The position numbers and the translations under genes were made by a program. The notes beneath the pieces were generated by a model. It saw nothing but the letters and a program-made list of their open reading frames with translations, was not told where the DNA came from and made no database searches. DNA of 53,115 nucleotides, taken from NCBI GenBank assembly GCA_902778265.1, contig CACYXI010000005.1, positions 1 to 53,115 of the forward strand, written 5' to 3'. Origin of the DNA: an uncultured Bacteroidales bacterium. Lineage in GTDB: Bacteria > Bacteroidota > Bacteroidia > Bacteroidales > Bacteroidaceae. The stretch's first letter is position 1; every line of letters begins with the position of its first letter. Of this stretch, positions 7,566 to 16,235 are shown piece by piece.

Positions 7566-8912
7566 TTAGTTCGGAAGGGTGAAGGTTACAGGAACGCTGT
7601 ACTTGGTGTTCACTCGTTCACCCTCATGACGACCTGGAATCCACTTTGGCATTGATGAGATAACTCGCTTTGCCTCTTCGTCAAGAAGTGGATCGGATGA
7701 GCTTGTGATCTGTACGTCGGTTACCTTACCCTCGTTAGTGATTACGAAGACGCAGTTTACACGTCCCTGAATCTTATTCTGCTCTGCGAGAGGTGGATAT
7801 TTCACGTTGTTGTAGAGATAGTTTGCAAGTGCAAGTGTGCCGCCTGGGAACTCTGGCATTTCCTCTACAACTTCGTATATTCTGTTTGAACTGTCAACAC
7901 TTGCCGCTGCAACCTCTCTTACCTGCTTTGCCACATCGCCATACTTCAGCATGAAGAGACCGCGATCTCTGCTCTTCTGCTTTGATCCGCCAATCTGCTG
8001 AACGATATAATCGGCAGCGGAGAGTCCGCCTGTAGTGCTTTGTTCTACAGCTGCAAGGATGTCGTATGTGCTTACTTTGAATGTAACAGGGGCATATTTC
8101 TTGTAGATGTCCTCAACGCGAATCTCAACTGTAGGTTGCTTGATCTTGATTACGCTGAGAAGCTGCTTGTAGTAGTTCTTTGCCATACAATCCTCAATGA
8201 AAGCCTCAATCCATTCGTTGCGTGCCACCATACCGTTGGTAGCTGTCATTTTTTCGAACAATTCGCTTGTGGTGAGCATAATACATTTGAGAGTGTTGTA
8301 TTTAGGGCTCAGACGGGCAAACGAGATACCAACGCTATCGTGTGGGATGTAAACCTGTTCCATAAGACTCTTGAGTGCACGGTCAACGAGTGATGTGGAG
8401 AGGAATGTCTTGAAGTCGCAGGTAACATCGCCATTATTGATGGTGAGTGCGTTCTTTATTTCGGAGAAACTAAGTGTGAATGTGAAATATGGCACATTCT
8501 GGCGGGGATTCATAACGAATACGTCCCATGTTAGTTGTGATGCTTCGAGAGCCTCAATGAACTTAGGATTGTCGTGTATTTCCTTTGTAAGGAGATACAA
8601 TGTAAAATGGTAGTTTACATAGCGGTTTTCTTGTGCGTCAGTCTTGAACTTACCTTCGGTAAGCTCAGGGAAGAGAGGGACGAAATTACCTTCCTCTTTA
8701 TTGAAAACAACCTTGACACGTTTCTCCTCAAGTTGTATATTGGCGAGCGTAACCTTGGTAATATCGTTGTATTTACCAAAGGCATCCTTCAGTCTGTCTA
8801 TGTATGCACTGATACATTCACGTGCATCGTCCTCTGTCATCTCTAATGCCATTATTGGTAGAGAGAATAGCGTCAACGCTATCAGAAGTAGGGTATTTCT
8901 TACTGGTTTCAT
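7566..8912 (-). CDS. exported protein with a TonB C-terminal domain
   Basis: The precise role is unknown. The first 22 residues are a signal peptide (LLLIALTLFSLPIMA). About 320 residues resemble no family I can name. The last 85 or so are a TonB C-terminal domain (EEMPEFPGG, YPPLAEQNKIQGRVNCVFVI, DEEAKRVISSMPKWIPG), the form common in Bacteroidetes. True TonB proteins have a membrane anchor and a proline-rich spacer. Here the domain follows a cleavable-looking signal and a long folded region, so it probably works as a periplasmic binding or scaffold module and not as the energy transducer. It is a single-gene unit with its own promoter (9061-9090) and terminator. Confidence 0.85.
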   Translation of the reverse strand: MKPVRNTLLLIALTLFSLPIMALEMTEDDARECISAYIDRLKDAFGKYNDITKVTLANIQLEEKRVKVVFNKEEGNFVPLFPELTEGKFKTDAQENRYVNYHFTLYLLTKEIHDNPKFIEALEASQLTWDVFVMNPRQNVPYFTFTLSFSEIKNALTINNGDVTCDFKTFLSTSLVDRALKSLMEQVYIPHDSVGISFARLSPKYNTLKCIMLTTSELFEKMTATNGMVARNEWIEAFIEDCMAKNYYKQLLSVIKIKQPTVEIRVEDIYKKYAPVTFKVSTYDILAAVEQSTTGGLSAADYIVQQIGGSKQKSRDRGLFMLKYGDVAKQVREVAAASVDSSNRIYEVVEEMPEFPGGTLALANYLYNNVKYPPLAEQNKIQGRVNCVFVITNEGKVTDVQITSSSDPLLDEEAKRVISSMPKWIPGRHEGERVNTKYSVPVTFTLPN

Positions 8913-9060
8913 AGGAAATAAATGTTAAGTGGTTTATTTTGGTGATTATTAACTCTGGATTATAAGGTTTACTGGTTTTCGGGCTTTCGGCTTGTGGATG
9001 TCATAGTAAACTATGAATCTTTAGCTTTTTATCTTAAACCGTTTTACCAAACTTACGTTG

Positions 9061-9090
9061 CAAAGTTAGCAAAAAAAACTGAACAAACAA
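9061..9090 (-). promoter_or_regulatory. promoter of the TonB-C-domain gene
   Basis: The minus-strand -7 box TAACTTTG (complement of 9061-9068) and -33 TTG (complement of 9088-9090) are 19 nt apart. The leader is about 140 nt. The rest of 8913-9390 shows no gene; 9205-9250 holds a purine/pyrimidine-skewed stretch (CTCC...GGAGGAGGG) resembling a decayed palindromic repeat. Confidence 0.75.
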
Positions 9091-9351
9091 ATTTTTTTGC
9101 ACATTTTTGTGTTTTATATGCAAAAAATGTTGTAAATCCATTCCATTTCATGGAAAATACTGCGTTTTTAGTGTAATATTTACAAAAGAATAATGCGTCC
9201 TCGTACTTTTCTCCATTCTTCATACGGAGGAGGGTAGGGGAGAGGGCGATAAAATAGGATTATATATGGTAGAAATAGGACTATGTGAGCAAATGTGTAT
9301 AAATGATGTGGAAAATATAGGATAAAGTGATTATATGTAAGTGAAAAGTAG

Positions 9352-9359
9352 TAATTTTG
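9352..9359 (+). promoter_or_regulatory. -7 promoter box of the acyl-ligase fusion gene
   Basis: TAATTTTG matches TAnnTTTG 31 nt before the ATG at 9391. No TTG was found at the expected -33 distance, so the site is only half supported. Confidence 0.5.
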
Positions 9360-9390
9360 CAAGAGATAAGTATATTTAATGTAAATTGGA

Positions 9391-11862
9391 ATGAAACTTA
9401 ATCTTGATAGAATAGCGATAATGTCTTCTGCCGGGGATGTAACCTATAGGGAGATGTTGCAGCATGTGAGTGTGTTTGGGAGTCATACAAAGGAACTGAA
9501 TCCAAAGAAAACCATCATCTTCAGCGAAAACAGAATTGGCTGGGTTTATGCCTTCTTTTCTGTTTGGCAGAACAGGAGCATAGCTGTTCCTGTTGATGCC
9601 ACAGCTACTGTTTCTGACCTTGAATACATCGTGAGGGATTGTATTCCTGAGTGTATGTGGGTGTCAGAGGGTTGTGAGAAGGTGGCGAGGGAAGTTGTAA
9701 GTCATTTGGACTTTGACGTTAAGATTCTCGTTATCAATGAGGTTGAGAAGGAAAATGCTAATGGCTTTGAGGTTGTTACCTCTACTATTGATCAGACAAG
9801 CTATGGAGACGACGACATTGCGCTTATCATCTACACCTCTGGTACTACAGGATCACCTAAGGGCGTAATGCTGACCTACAAGAATCTGTGGGCAAACAAG
9901 GCTGGTGTATGCGATGAGGTTAATGTCTTTAACGGCAAGAGAAGGACATTGATGCTTCTTCCTGTGCATCATGTGTTGCCGCTGATGGGTACTCTCATTA
10001 TCCCAATTTTACAGGGTGACGGCATCATCATCTGCGAGACATTGCAGGGACCTGACATTATGGAGGCTTTGTGCAGAGGTCAGGTAGGAATCTTCGTTGG
10101 TGTGCCAAGACTGTGGCAGATGCTGTATTCTGGCATTATGAAGAAGATAAATGCCAGTTTCGTGGCTCGTACATTGTTCAAGATCTGTAAGAAGGCTAAG
10201 AATCCGAAGCTCTCAAGGATTGTCTTCTCTTCTGTTCATAAGAAGATGGGCGGTCACTTGGATTACTGCGTGTGTGGTGGTGCAGCCCTTGACAAGGAGA
10301 TAGGAGAGGGACTTACGGCTCTTGGCATTCAGTTGCTTGAGGGATATGGTATGACGGAGATGGCTCCTATCATAGCGTTTACCCGTCCGGGAGATTATAT
10401 CTGTGGTTGTGCTGGTTTGCCTTTGCCATCCGTAGAGTGTAAGATTGTGAATGGAGAGCTATGCTGTAAGGGTAATAACCTTATGAAGGGCTATTACAAC
10501 CGTCCAGAAGAGACCGCACAGGTGATTGATGCTGACGGGTATCTTCATACTGGTGATCTTGCCTATCTTGACGAGAAGGGGAGGGTGTATCTCACAGGTA
10601 GAACGAAGGAAATTATCGTTCTTTCTAACGGTAAAAACGTGCAACCTAACGAGATTGAGTATAAGCTTGAGAAGTATGAGGACAGGGTTAAGGAAGCTGC
10701 CGTAATACAGAATGGCGACATGCTTATGGGCATCATCGTGCCTAATGAGGTATGGGCAAGAAACCTTTCCGATGAGGAGGTGGAGATTGCCTTGAAGAAG
10801 GAGGTTATTGAGCCTTACAACCTATCTGTGACTAACTATAAGAAGTTGATGAGTATCTACGTGTATCGTGGAGATCTGCCAAGAACCAAGCTCGACAAGC
10901 TTCAGCGCTTCAAATTGAAGGATATTGTTGAGGGTAAGAAACAGGCAGAGAAGCAGGAAACGGTACAGGAAGAGCTGACTAATGAGATGCGCATTCTGAA
11001 GGAGTATATTGAGTCAGAGAAGAATGTGGTTGTTCATGCTGATGATCATCTTGAGACAGATCTTGCCTTTGACTCTCTTGATAAGGTAGGATTGCAGGGA
11101 TTCATTGAGCAGACCTTTGGTGTTGATATTCAGCCTGAGATGATGACAACTCTGAGGTCGGTTGCTGAGAAGGTTGAACAGGGCAAGACTCATGTTGACG
11201 TTAGTAAGATTGATTGGCACGACATGCTTCTTGCCAATAACTCTTCGCTCGAATTGCCTACTACCTCGCTCTTCTATCCTCTTCACTCCAAGACGTGTAA
11301 GGTGTTCCTGAAACTGAACAACCGTCTGAGGATTGTTGGCGAGGATAATGTTCCGAAGAAGGGACCGTTTATCATAGCGCCTAATCATCAGAGTTTCATT
11401 GATGGTGCTATCGTTGTTTCTGGATTGAGCTGTAAGACTTTGAAGAATACGTATTTCTATGCTACGGAGGAGCATGTTAAGCATCCTGTGCTGAAGTCTT
11501 TGGCTAAGAGGAATAATGTTATCCTGATGGAGAAAAGTAATCTGAAGAACTCGATTCTGAAACTTTCTGAGGTGCTGAAGCAGGGTAAGAATGTCATTAT
11601 CTTCCCAGAGGGTTCACGTACTTATGATGGTGATATGGTGCCTTTCAAGAAGACTTTCGCCATTCTGAGTAAGGAACTGAATGTGCCTGTGGTGCCTGTT
11701 TGTATTCGTGGTGCTTACGGTGTTCTTCCAAGAGGCTCTAAATGGATTAAGCCTAAGAAGATTGAGGTGGAGTATCTGAAGCCTGTTATGCCTGCGAATG
11801 GAGACACATACGAGAGCGTTTCGGATAAGGTTAGGGAGAAGATACAGAACGTTTTGAGGTAA
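9391..11862 (+). CDS. acyl-AMP ligase / acyl-carrier / 1-acylglycerol-phosphate acyltransferase fusion
   Basis: Three modules in one 823-residue chain. The adenylating domain (1 to about 500) has YTSGTTGSPKG near 148, GYGMTEMAP near 319 and the HTGDLAY...GRTKEIIV hinge near 385-405. A carrier-protein-like domain (about 525-600) has the phosphopantetheine serine S562 in FDSLDKVG. A PlsC-type acyltransferase (about 635-823) has NHQSFID near 665 and FPEGSR near 737. Order and motifs suggest that a fatty acid is activated, loaded onto the built-in carrier and passed to a glycerolipid acceptor. E. coli Aas joins the same two enzyme activities in reverse order and without an internal carrier. The substrate is unknown. 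It stands alone between its own promoter and a convergent gene. Confidence 0.9.
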   Translation: MKLNLDRIAIMSSAGDVTYREMLQHVSVFGSHTKELNPKKTIIFSENRIGWVYAFFSVWQNRSIAVPVDATATVSDLEYIVRDCIPECMWVSEGCEKVAREVVSHLDFDVKILVINEVEKENANGFEVVTSTIDQTSYGDDDIALIIYTSGTTGSPKGVMLTYKNLWANKAGVCDEVNVFNGKRRTLMLLPVHHVLPLMGTLIIPILQGDGIIICETLQGPDIMEALCRGQVGIFVGVPRLWQMLYSGIMKKINASFVARTLFKICKKAKNPKLSRIVFSSVHKKMGGHLDYCVCGGAALDKEIGEGLTALGIQLLEGYGMTEMAPIIAFTRPGDYICGCAGLPLPSVECKIVNGELCCKGNNLMKGYYNRPEETAQVIDADGYLHTGDLAYLDEKGRVYLTGRTKEIIVLSNGKNVQPNEIEYKLEKYEDRVKEAAVIQNGDMLMGIIVPNEVWARNLSDEEVEIALKKEVIEPYNLSVTNYKKLMSIYVYRGDLPRTKLDKLQRFKLKDIVEGKKQAEKQETVQEELTNEMRILKEYIESEKNVVVHADDHLETDLAFDSLDKVGLQGFIEQTFGVDIQPEMMTTLRSVAEKVEQGKTHVDVSKIDWHDMLLANNSSLELPTTSLFYPLHSKTCKVFLKLNNRLRIVGEDNVPKKGPFIIAPNHQSFIDGAIVVSGLSCKTLKNTYFYATEEHVKHPVLKSLAKRNNVILMEKSNLKNSILKLSEVLKQGKNVIIFPEGSRTYDGDMVPFKKTFAILSKELNVPVVPVCIRGAYGVLPRGSKWIKPKKIEVEYLKPVMPANGDTYESVSDKVREKIQNVLR

Positions 11863-11937
11863 AAGCCTAACCAAGCCTTTTCTCACATGAGTTCGAAGAC
11901 CCTTCGAACTCATGTGAGAAAAGGCTTGGTTAGGCTT
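11863..11937. repeat. perfect 36-bp inverted repeat filling a convergent gap
   Basis: 11863-11898 and 11902-11937 are exact reverse complements around a 3-nt loop. They fill exactly the space between the stop codons of the acyl-ligase fusion and rubrerythrin. No T-run follows on either side, but such a stem could act as a two-way terminator or RNA-stability element. The outer part (AAGCCTAACCAAGCCTT) recurs at 36.65 kb. Confidence 0.9.
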
Positions 11938-12492
11938 CTACTTGAAGTATCTCTTGTACAATCCCATAAAGCCTGCTGCATGACGAGCTTCGTCCTTAGC
12001 CATCTCGTGAACGGTGTCGTGGATAGCATCAAGACCAGCAGCCTTGGCGTTCTTAGCAATACGGAACTTGTCCTCGCAAGCACCCTTCTCAGCAGCGATA
12101 CGAGCCTCAAGATTAGACTTTGTATCAGAGAGTACATCACCGAGAAGCTCTGCAAACTTAGCTGCGTGCTCAGCCTCTTCCCAAGCGTAACGCTTGAAAG
12201 CCTCTGCAACCTCTGGATAGCCCTCACGGTCAGCCTGACGAGCCATAGCGAGGTACATACCTACCTCACCGCACTCGCCGTTGAAGTGGTTGTTGAGGTC
12301 TTTTATCATCTCTTCATCAGAGCCAGGGAGCTTACCGTCACCGAGCTTGTGAACTGTTGCAAATTCTTGAACGTCATCAACTGACATCTCGTTGAACTTT
12401 GATGCAGGTGCTTTACAGATTGGGCACTTCTCTGGTGCCTCAGTACCTTCGTGAACATATCCACATACGGTACAAATGAATTTCTTCTTCAT
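11938..12492 (-). CDS. rbr: reverse rubrerythrin (rubredoxin domain first)
   Basis: A non-haem di-iron peroxidase that removes hydrogen peroxide in anaerobes. The rubredoxin centre is N-terminal (C7, C10, C23, C26: CTVCGY and CPICKAP), the order typical of reverse rubrerythrins. The ferritin-like domain follows with its iron ligands in [26 protein letters not shown] and DEARHAAGF. 184 residues, complete. The PerR-like repressor lies upstream in the same direction, which suggests an oxidative-stress pair. No separate promoter was visible in the 140-bp gap, so the two may be co-transcribed. Confidence 0.95.
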   Translation of the reverse strand: MKKKFICTVCGYVHEGTEAPEKCPICKAPASKFNEMSVDDVQEFATVHKLGDGKLPGSDEEMIKDLNNHFNGECGEVGMYLAMARQADREGYPEVAEAFKRYAWEEAEHAAKFAELLGDVLSDTKSNLEARIAAEKGACEDKFRIAKNAKAAGLDAIHDTVHEMAKDEARHAAGFMGLYKRYFK

Positions 12493-12525
12493 AATGTTTT
12501 TGTTTTTGTATTAGGGATTAGATGA

Positions 12526-12626
12526 AATGAACAATGAAAAGTGAAAATTGAAAAATACATATAACCTTTTTAGGGGTATGAATGTAAATTGTATTTTATA
12601 ATTTTTCATTGTTAATTTTTCATTTA
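12526..12626. repeat. inverted heptamer arrays
   Basis: ATGAACA, ATGAAAA, GTGAAAA, TTGAAAA, ATACATA are on the left, and AATTTTT/CATTGTT-type units on the right (about 12589-12626), around a unique centre. They lie between rbr and perR. Confidence 0.7.
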
Positions 12627-12632
12627 TTACCA

Positions 12633-13061
12633 TTAGTCTTCTACTGTGGTCGTACTGCAATCAGGGCAGAGACCTTTGTAGTATAGCTGTGCCTCGTCAA
12701 TCAGAAAACCATTTGTCTCATCTTTTGTTGGGAGTAATGGCATTGAGATACTCATGAGGTCGAAAACGTGTCCGCATTTGCGACAGATGAAGTGAGGGTG
12801 TGGACGAATGTCACCATCATAGCATACACGATGTTCATCTATTGTTATCATCTGTGCTGCGGAATGCTCAGAGAACATACGAAGGGTGTTATACACCGTT
12901 GTACGACTGAGAGTAGGGAAATTAGCTATCAAACCATTATATACATCCTCTATTGTTGGATGAACGCGATGTTCCAGAATGTACTGCATAATGGCTATCC
13001 TTTGAAGCGTTGGCTTAATCCCACAGGATGTAAGAACTTTTGACGCATCTTTTGCCTCCAT
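12633..13061 (-). CDS. perR: Fur-family peroxide-sensing repressor, PerR-like
   Basis: A dimeric DNA-binding metalloregulator. The winged-helix N-terminal half (PTLQRIAIMQYILEHRVHPT, then LSRTTVYNTLRMF) recognises DNA. The C-terminal half has the regulatory metal site (D-x-RPHPHF) and structural zinc CxxC pairs (CRKCG and CPDCS). PerR fits better than Fur because of the linked rubrerythrin and the DGDIRPHPHF pattern; which metal it senses cannot be read from sequence. The ATG at 13061 gives 142 residues; a longer open frame back to 13154 would run through the promoter and operator and is rejected. Confidence 0.9.
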   Translation of the reverse strand: MEAKDASKVLTSCGIKPTLQRIAIMQYILEHRVHPTIEDVYNGLIANFPTLSRTTVYNTLRMFSEHSAAQMITIDEHRVCYDGDIRPHPHFICRKCGHVFDLMSISMPLLPTKDETNGFLIDEAQLYYKGLCPDCSTTTVED

Positions 13062-13101
13062 ATTTTTTATTAAAATGTTTAGGTTGGTTAATATTTGCTT
13101 G

Positions 13102-13146
13102 CAAAGATAAGGAAAAAAGTTGAAACCATTACAAATTACTTGTAAT
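13102..13146 (-). promoter_or_regulatory. perR promoter with candidate PerR/Fur box
   Basis: TATCTTTG (complement of 13102-13109) is a perfect -7 box. TTG (complement of 13132-13134) lies 22 nt upstream. Overlapping this -33 box is the inverted repeat ATTACAA-N5-TTGTAAT at 13128-13146, a plausible autoregulatory operator similar in shape to PerR boxes. Confidence 0.6.
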
Positions 13147-13188
13147 AATTTCAAATTTTAACTTCTGTTAAGGGTTTTGTGGGCCTTT

Positions 13189-13317
13189 GGGGTGGAGATG
13201 GTGGAGTTATTTCCTATGTAGTATAGAAAAAATCAAAAAAATAATAATGCAATTTTGCATTTTATTTTTCGACTTTTTTCTTACCTCCTATAGATTCATC
13301 TCCACCATCTCCACCCC
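13189..13317. repeat. inverted element with 18-bp tandem-built arms
   Basis: 13189-13206 and 13300-13317 are perfect reverse complements (arm begins GGGGTGGAGATGG). Each arm is made of a 9-nt unit repeated. The AT-rich interior holds a second small palindrome (ATGCAATTTTGCAT). The downstream 13321-13355 stretch repeats ACGC at 5- and 10-nt steps. Confidence 0.8.
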
Positions 13318-13381
13318 TTTTGCGAATCTCAACGCAACGCTACGCATCTTGACGCAAAAAATGAAATCGTAATGTGTTTGC

Positions 13382-13412
13382 TTGCGTATCTCCTGAAAAT
13401 TTTGTATCTTTG
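13382..13412 (+). promoter_or_regulatory. orphan promoter facing a gene-free stretch
   Basis: TTG 13382-13384, 20-nt spacer, TATCTTTG 13405-13412: a textbook -33/-7 pair. No + strand ORF follows before 13680; the transcript would run through the 11-nt tandem array and the estA terminator in antisense. It may drive a small RNA. Confidence 0.65.
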
Positions 13413-13498
13413 TAATGTGATTGAGAGAGATAAATTCCGGAATAGCTCTTGTTGATCATATTTCCTCCCGTAGTGCCAACGCTCTGAAAAGGCTGAAG

Positions 13499-13582
13499 CT
13501 CTGCTACAGTAGCAGAGATGTAGCAGAGCTTTAGCAGAGGTGTAGCAGAGAGTTAGCAGAGGATGAGCAGAGGATCAGCGTT
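13499..13582. repeat. 11-nt tandem array (AGCAGAG core), 6-7 units
   Basis: AGCAGAG begins at 13511, 13522, 13533, 13544, 13555 and 13566, and a decayed copy begins at 13577, an exact 11-nt step. The 4-nt linkers vary. A reversed copy (CTCTGCTA) precedes the first unit and makes a hairpin with it. There is no ORF. About 85 nt separate it from the orphan promoter. Confidence 0.85.
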
Positions 13583-13612
13583 CTTTGGCATATTGTTTTT
13601 ACTGATGTGGGG

Positions 13613-13659
13613 AAAAAAATAATTCCACAAAGTGCACCGTGAAGCGCATTTTGTGGAAT
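13613..13659 (-). terminator. terminator of the CE12-like esterase gene
   Basis: A stem with ATTCCACAAA (13622-13631) paired to 13650-13659, plus inner pairs. On the minus strand it is followed by ATTATTTTTTT. Confidence 0.8.
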
Positions 13660-13684
13660 CTATGAAGAGTTGCGTAAGTCACGT

Positions 13685-14674
13685 TTATTCAACTTTTGCC
13701 CCTGCAAACTTTACATACTTGATTTTCTTACCAGAGGTGATCTTTGGCTCCTTCCATTCACCATCGAGCACGCAGATAGTTGACTTTGCGTAGATTGGCA
13801 CATTGTTGATTGCTGCCTGAAGTGTCATGTAGTTTCCAAAGCCTTTTGCAGATACTATGAAGTCATAGTGACGAACGTATGGCTTGAGTTCTGGACAAGC
13901 CTCCGCCATTGCATCAACGAGGAGTTCGGCTACACGGTGAGCACCATATTCGGTGTAGTGGGTGTTGTCCTTGCTCTTCTTGTCTGCGCTGACCATGTGG
14001 AGTAGCTTAGAGTTGTCAGGACCAAGTCGGCTTTCGAGGTCGGCTGTGATACCTGTTGCATCAACGAAAGGTACACGTAGTTCGCGGGCAACATACTTAG
14101 GTGTTACGGCGTATGCTCCGTGTGTGTCCTTCAGCTGCTCGCTGTCCCTCTTGTCTGGTACATCATCGTCTGATGCCCCCTTCTTTGCACGTGCAGCATT
14201 TACGGCTTCACGGTCAACTCGCTTGGTAAACTCACGGCGTACTACAGGATTCATCACGATTGGGGTTGCGCCCTTACCGAGAGCACCACGACAGAACATA
14301 CGGATGTTGTCATCGAAGGTAAGACCTGCGATGGTGTGCTTGCTGTCGCCAACCTTACCCTTCTCGTCGTTATGTCCGAACTGGATAACGAGATAGTCGC
14401 CAGGCTTAATGTCGTCAAGTACTTTCTGCCAATGACCTTCATCAATGAAAGTCTTTGTAGAACGGCCGTTGAGTGCGCGATTGTCAATATACACTTCTTC
14501 GGCGAAGAACCCCTGAAGTGCCATACCCCAGCCACGTTCACGTCCTTCCTTCTCAATGTTCTTGTTTGCCATTGTAGAATCACCGATGAGGTAGATGGTG
14601 AACGCTTTGTCGGATGAGGTCATCATAACTAAAGTCATGATGCTCATGGCAATGATTGTGATGTATTTACGCAT
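13685..14674 (-). CDS. SGNH (CE12-like) carbohydrate esterase with truncated pectinesterase tail
   Basis: Probably removes acetyl groups from pectic sugars outside the cytoplasm. Signal peptide at 1-24. SGNH blocks are visible: GDSTMA (Ser), GRSTKTF (Gly), FGHND (Asn), and late DNTHYTEYGAHR (Asp/His). After about residue 270 the sequence changes to the opening of a pectin methylesterase domain (DFIVSAKGFGNYMTLQAAINNVP, shown here in parts: VSAKGFGNY, then TLQAAINNVP) but stops about 55 residues in, where a full CE8 domain needs about 300. This is therefore a broken CE12-CE8 fusion that keeps only the first enzyme. The ATG at 14674 is preferred over the 14719 ATG because the signal peptide starts there. 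Confidence 0.88.
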   Translation of the reverse strand: MRKYITIIAMSIMTLVMMTSSDKAFTIYLIGDSTMANKNIEKEGRERGWGMALQGFFAEEVYIDNRALNGRSTKTFIDEGHWQKVLDDIKPGDYLVIQFGHNDEKGKVGDSKHTIAGLTFDDNIRMFCRGALGKGATPIVMNPVVRREFTKRVDREAVNAARAKKGASDDDVPDKRDSEQLKDTHGAYAVTPKYVARELRVPFVDATGITADLESRLGPDNSKLLHMVSADKKSKDNTHYTEYGAHRVAELLVDAMAEACPELKPYVRHYDFIVSAKGFGNYMTLQAAINNVPIYAKSTICVLDGEWKEPKITSGKKIKYVKFAGAKVE

Positions 14675-14748
14675 AGTTAGATGGTATTTTTGTTTTTGAA
14701 TATGAAAGCTTGGACGCAAAGTAACAGAGACGTTGTCTCTTATGCGTT

Positions 14749-16146
14749 TTAATTTTCAGATGCGATTGCTGCAATGAGCTGATCAGGTGTGACGAGTTGC
14801 TGCTCGCCAGTAATCATATTCTTGAGGGTTATCTTTCCCTCTGCAATCTCATTGTCGCCGGCAAGGGCAACGTATGGGATCTGCTTTGCATTAGCATAGC
14901 TCATCTGCTTCTTCATCTTCGCAGAGTCAGGATAGATTTCTGTGCGTATGCCGTTTGCGCGTGCCTTATTAGCTATTGGGAGACAATAGGCAGTTTCCTT
15001 TTCTCCAAAGTTGATGAAGAGAAGCTGGGTAGCATTCATTGCATCTTTTGGATAGAGGTCGAGTTGGTTGAGAACGTCATAGATGCGGTCAGCTCCGAAA
15101 GAGATACCCACACCTGAGAGTCCTGGCATTCCGAAGATGCCTGTGAGGTTGTCGTAACGTCCGCCACCTGTTATTGAGCCAATCTGAACATCAAGAGCCT
15201 TTACCTCGAAGATGGCTCCTGTGTAGTAGTTGAGGCCACGTGCGAGGGTGAGGTCAAGCTGGAGCTCGTTCTTGAGAACAGACGTACTGTTCTCAACGTA
15301 GGCCTTCATGGAATCAAGGGCAGAGAGGATGTAACGGCACTCTTCTACACCCTTCATTCCAATCTCTGAAGATGCGAGAACCTCAGCTATTACGTTGAGC
15401 TTTTCCTCGTTTGTACCTTCGAGTTTGATGATAGGCTGCAGTTTTTCGATAGCCTCCTCTGATATTCCGTTTGCACGGAGTTCGTCATTAACGGCTTCAA
15501 GTCCGATCTTGTCGAGCTTGTCAATGGCAACTGTGATGTCAACAATCTTGTCTGCCTCACCTATTACCTCAGCGATACCAGAGAGAATCTTACGGTTGTT
15601 GATCTTGATCTGAACGCGAATACCGAACTTGGTGAATACGGTATCTACGATCTGCATGAGTTCAACCTCGTTGAGAAGTGAATCTGAGCCTACAACATCG
15701 GCATCACACTGATAGAACTCACGATAGCGACCTTTCTGAGGGCGGTCGGCACGCCATACTGGCTGTATCTGATAGCGCTTGAATGGTAGCTGAAGTTCTT
15801 CACGATGCTGTACTACATAGCGTGCGAATGGAACGGTGAGGTCATAGCGCAAGCCTTTCTCGCAGAACTTAGCCGCAAGTTTCAGTGTGCTTGTATTAGC
15901 TACCTCATCAGCAGTCATTCCGTGAAGGAAATCTCCTGAGTTAAGGATTTTGAAGAGAAGCTTATCGCCCTCTTCGCCATACTTACCCATGAGGGTTGAT
16001 AGATTCTCCATTGAGGGAGTTTCTATCTGTGAGAATCCATACAGGGCATATACGTCCTTTATGGTATTGAATATGTAGTTGCGCTTCGCCATTTCGACAG
16101 GACCGAAATCGCGAGTGCCCTTTGGTATGCTTGGTTTTTGTGCCAT
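14749..16146 (-). CDS. hisS: histidyl-tRNA synthetase
   Basis: Charges tRNA-His. Class II synthetase, 465 residues. Motif 2 region is [18 protein letters not shown]. The histidine-binding segment is [15 protein letters not shown], and motif 3 is ISFGADRI after GGGRYDNL. The anticodon-binding domain occupies the last 100 or so residues (INFGEKE ... [14 protein letters not shown]-type). The start [14 protein letters not shown] is typical. It follows purA on the minus strand after an 89-bp repeat-filled gap. Confidence 0.97.
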   Translation of the reverse strand: MAQKPSIPKGTRDFGPVEMAKRNYIFNTIKDVYALYGFSQIETPSMENLSTLMGKYGEEGDKLLFKILNSGDFLHGMTADEVANTSTLKLAAKFCEKGLRYDLTVPFARYVVQHREELQLPFKRYQIQPVWRADRPQKGRYREFYQCDADVVGSDSLLNEVELMQIVDTVFTKFGIRVQIKINNRKILSGIAEVIGEADKIVDITVAIDKLDKIGLEAVNDELRANGISEEAIEKLQPIIKLEGTNEEKLNVIAEVLASSEIGMKGVEECRYILSALDSMKAYVENSTSVLKNELQLDLTLARGLNYYTGAIFEVKALDVQIGSITGGGRYDNLTGIFGMPGLSGVGISFGADRIYDVLNQLDLYPKDAMNATQLLFINFGEKETAYCLPIANKARANGIRTEIYPDSAKMKKQMSYANAKQIPYVALAGDNEIAEGKITLKNMITGEQQLVTPDQLIAAIASEN

Positions 16147-16156
16147 GTTTCGCTAA

Positions 16157-16232
16157 GTGAAAAGTGAAAAATGAAAAGTGAAAAATACAGGTTTGTGTAT
16201 TCGTCATTTCCCATTTTTCATTTTTCAAATTT
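16157..16232. repeat. inverted heptamer arrays
   Basis: GTGAAAA, GTGAAAA, ATGAAAA, GTGAAAA, ATACAGG on the left and CCATTTT, TCATTTT, TCAAATT on the right. They fill the hisS-purA gap. Confidence 0.7.
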
Positions 16233-16235
16233 CAA

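Noticed and set aside
13062-13154. N-terminal extension of the PerR-like protein
   Set aside because: It would translate the promoter and candidate operator; the family starts near the ATG at 13061.
13499-13582. CRISPR array or plasmid-type replication origin iterons
   Set aside because: An 11-nt unit is too short for CRISPR, and no replication initiator gene lies nearby; kept only as a tandem array.
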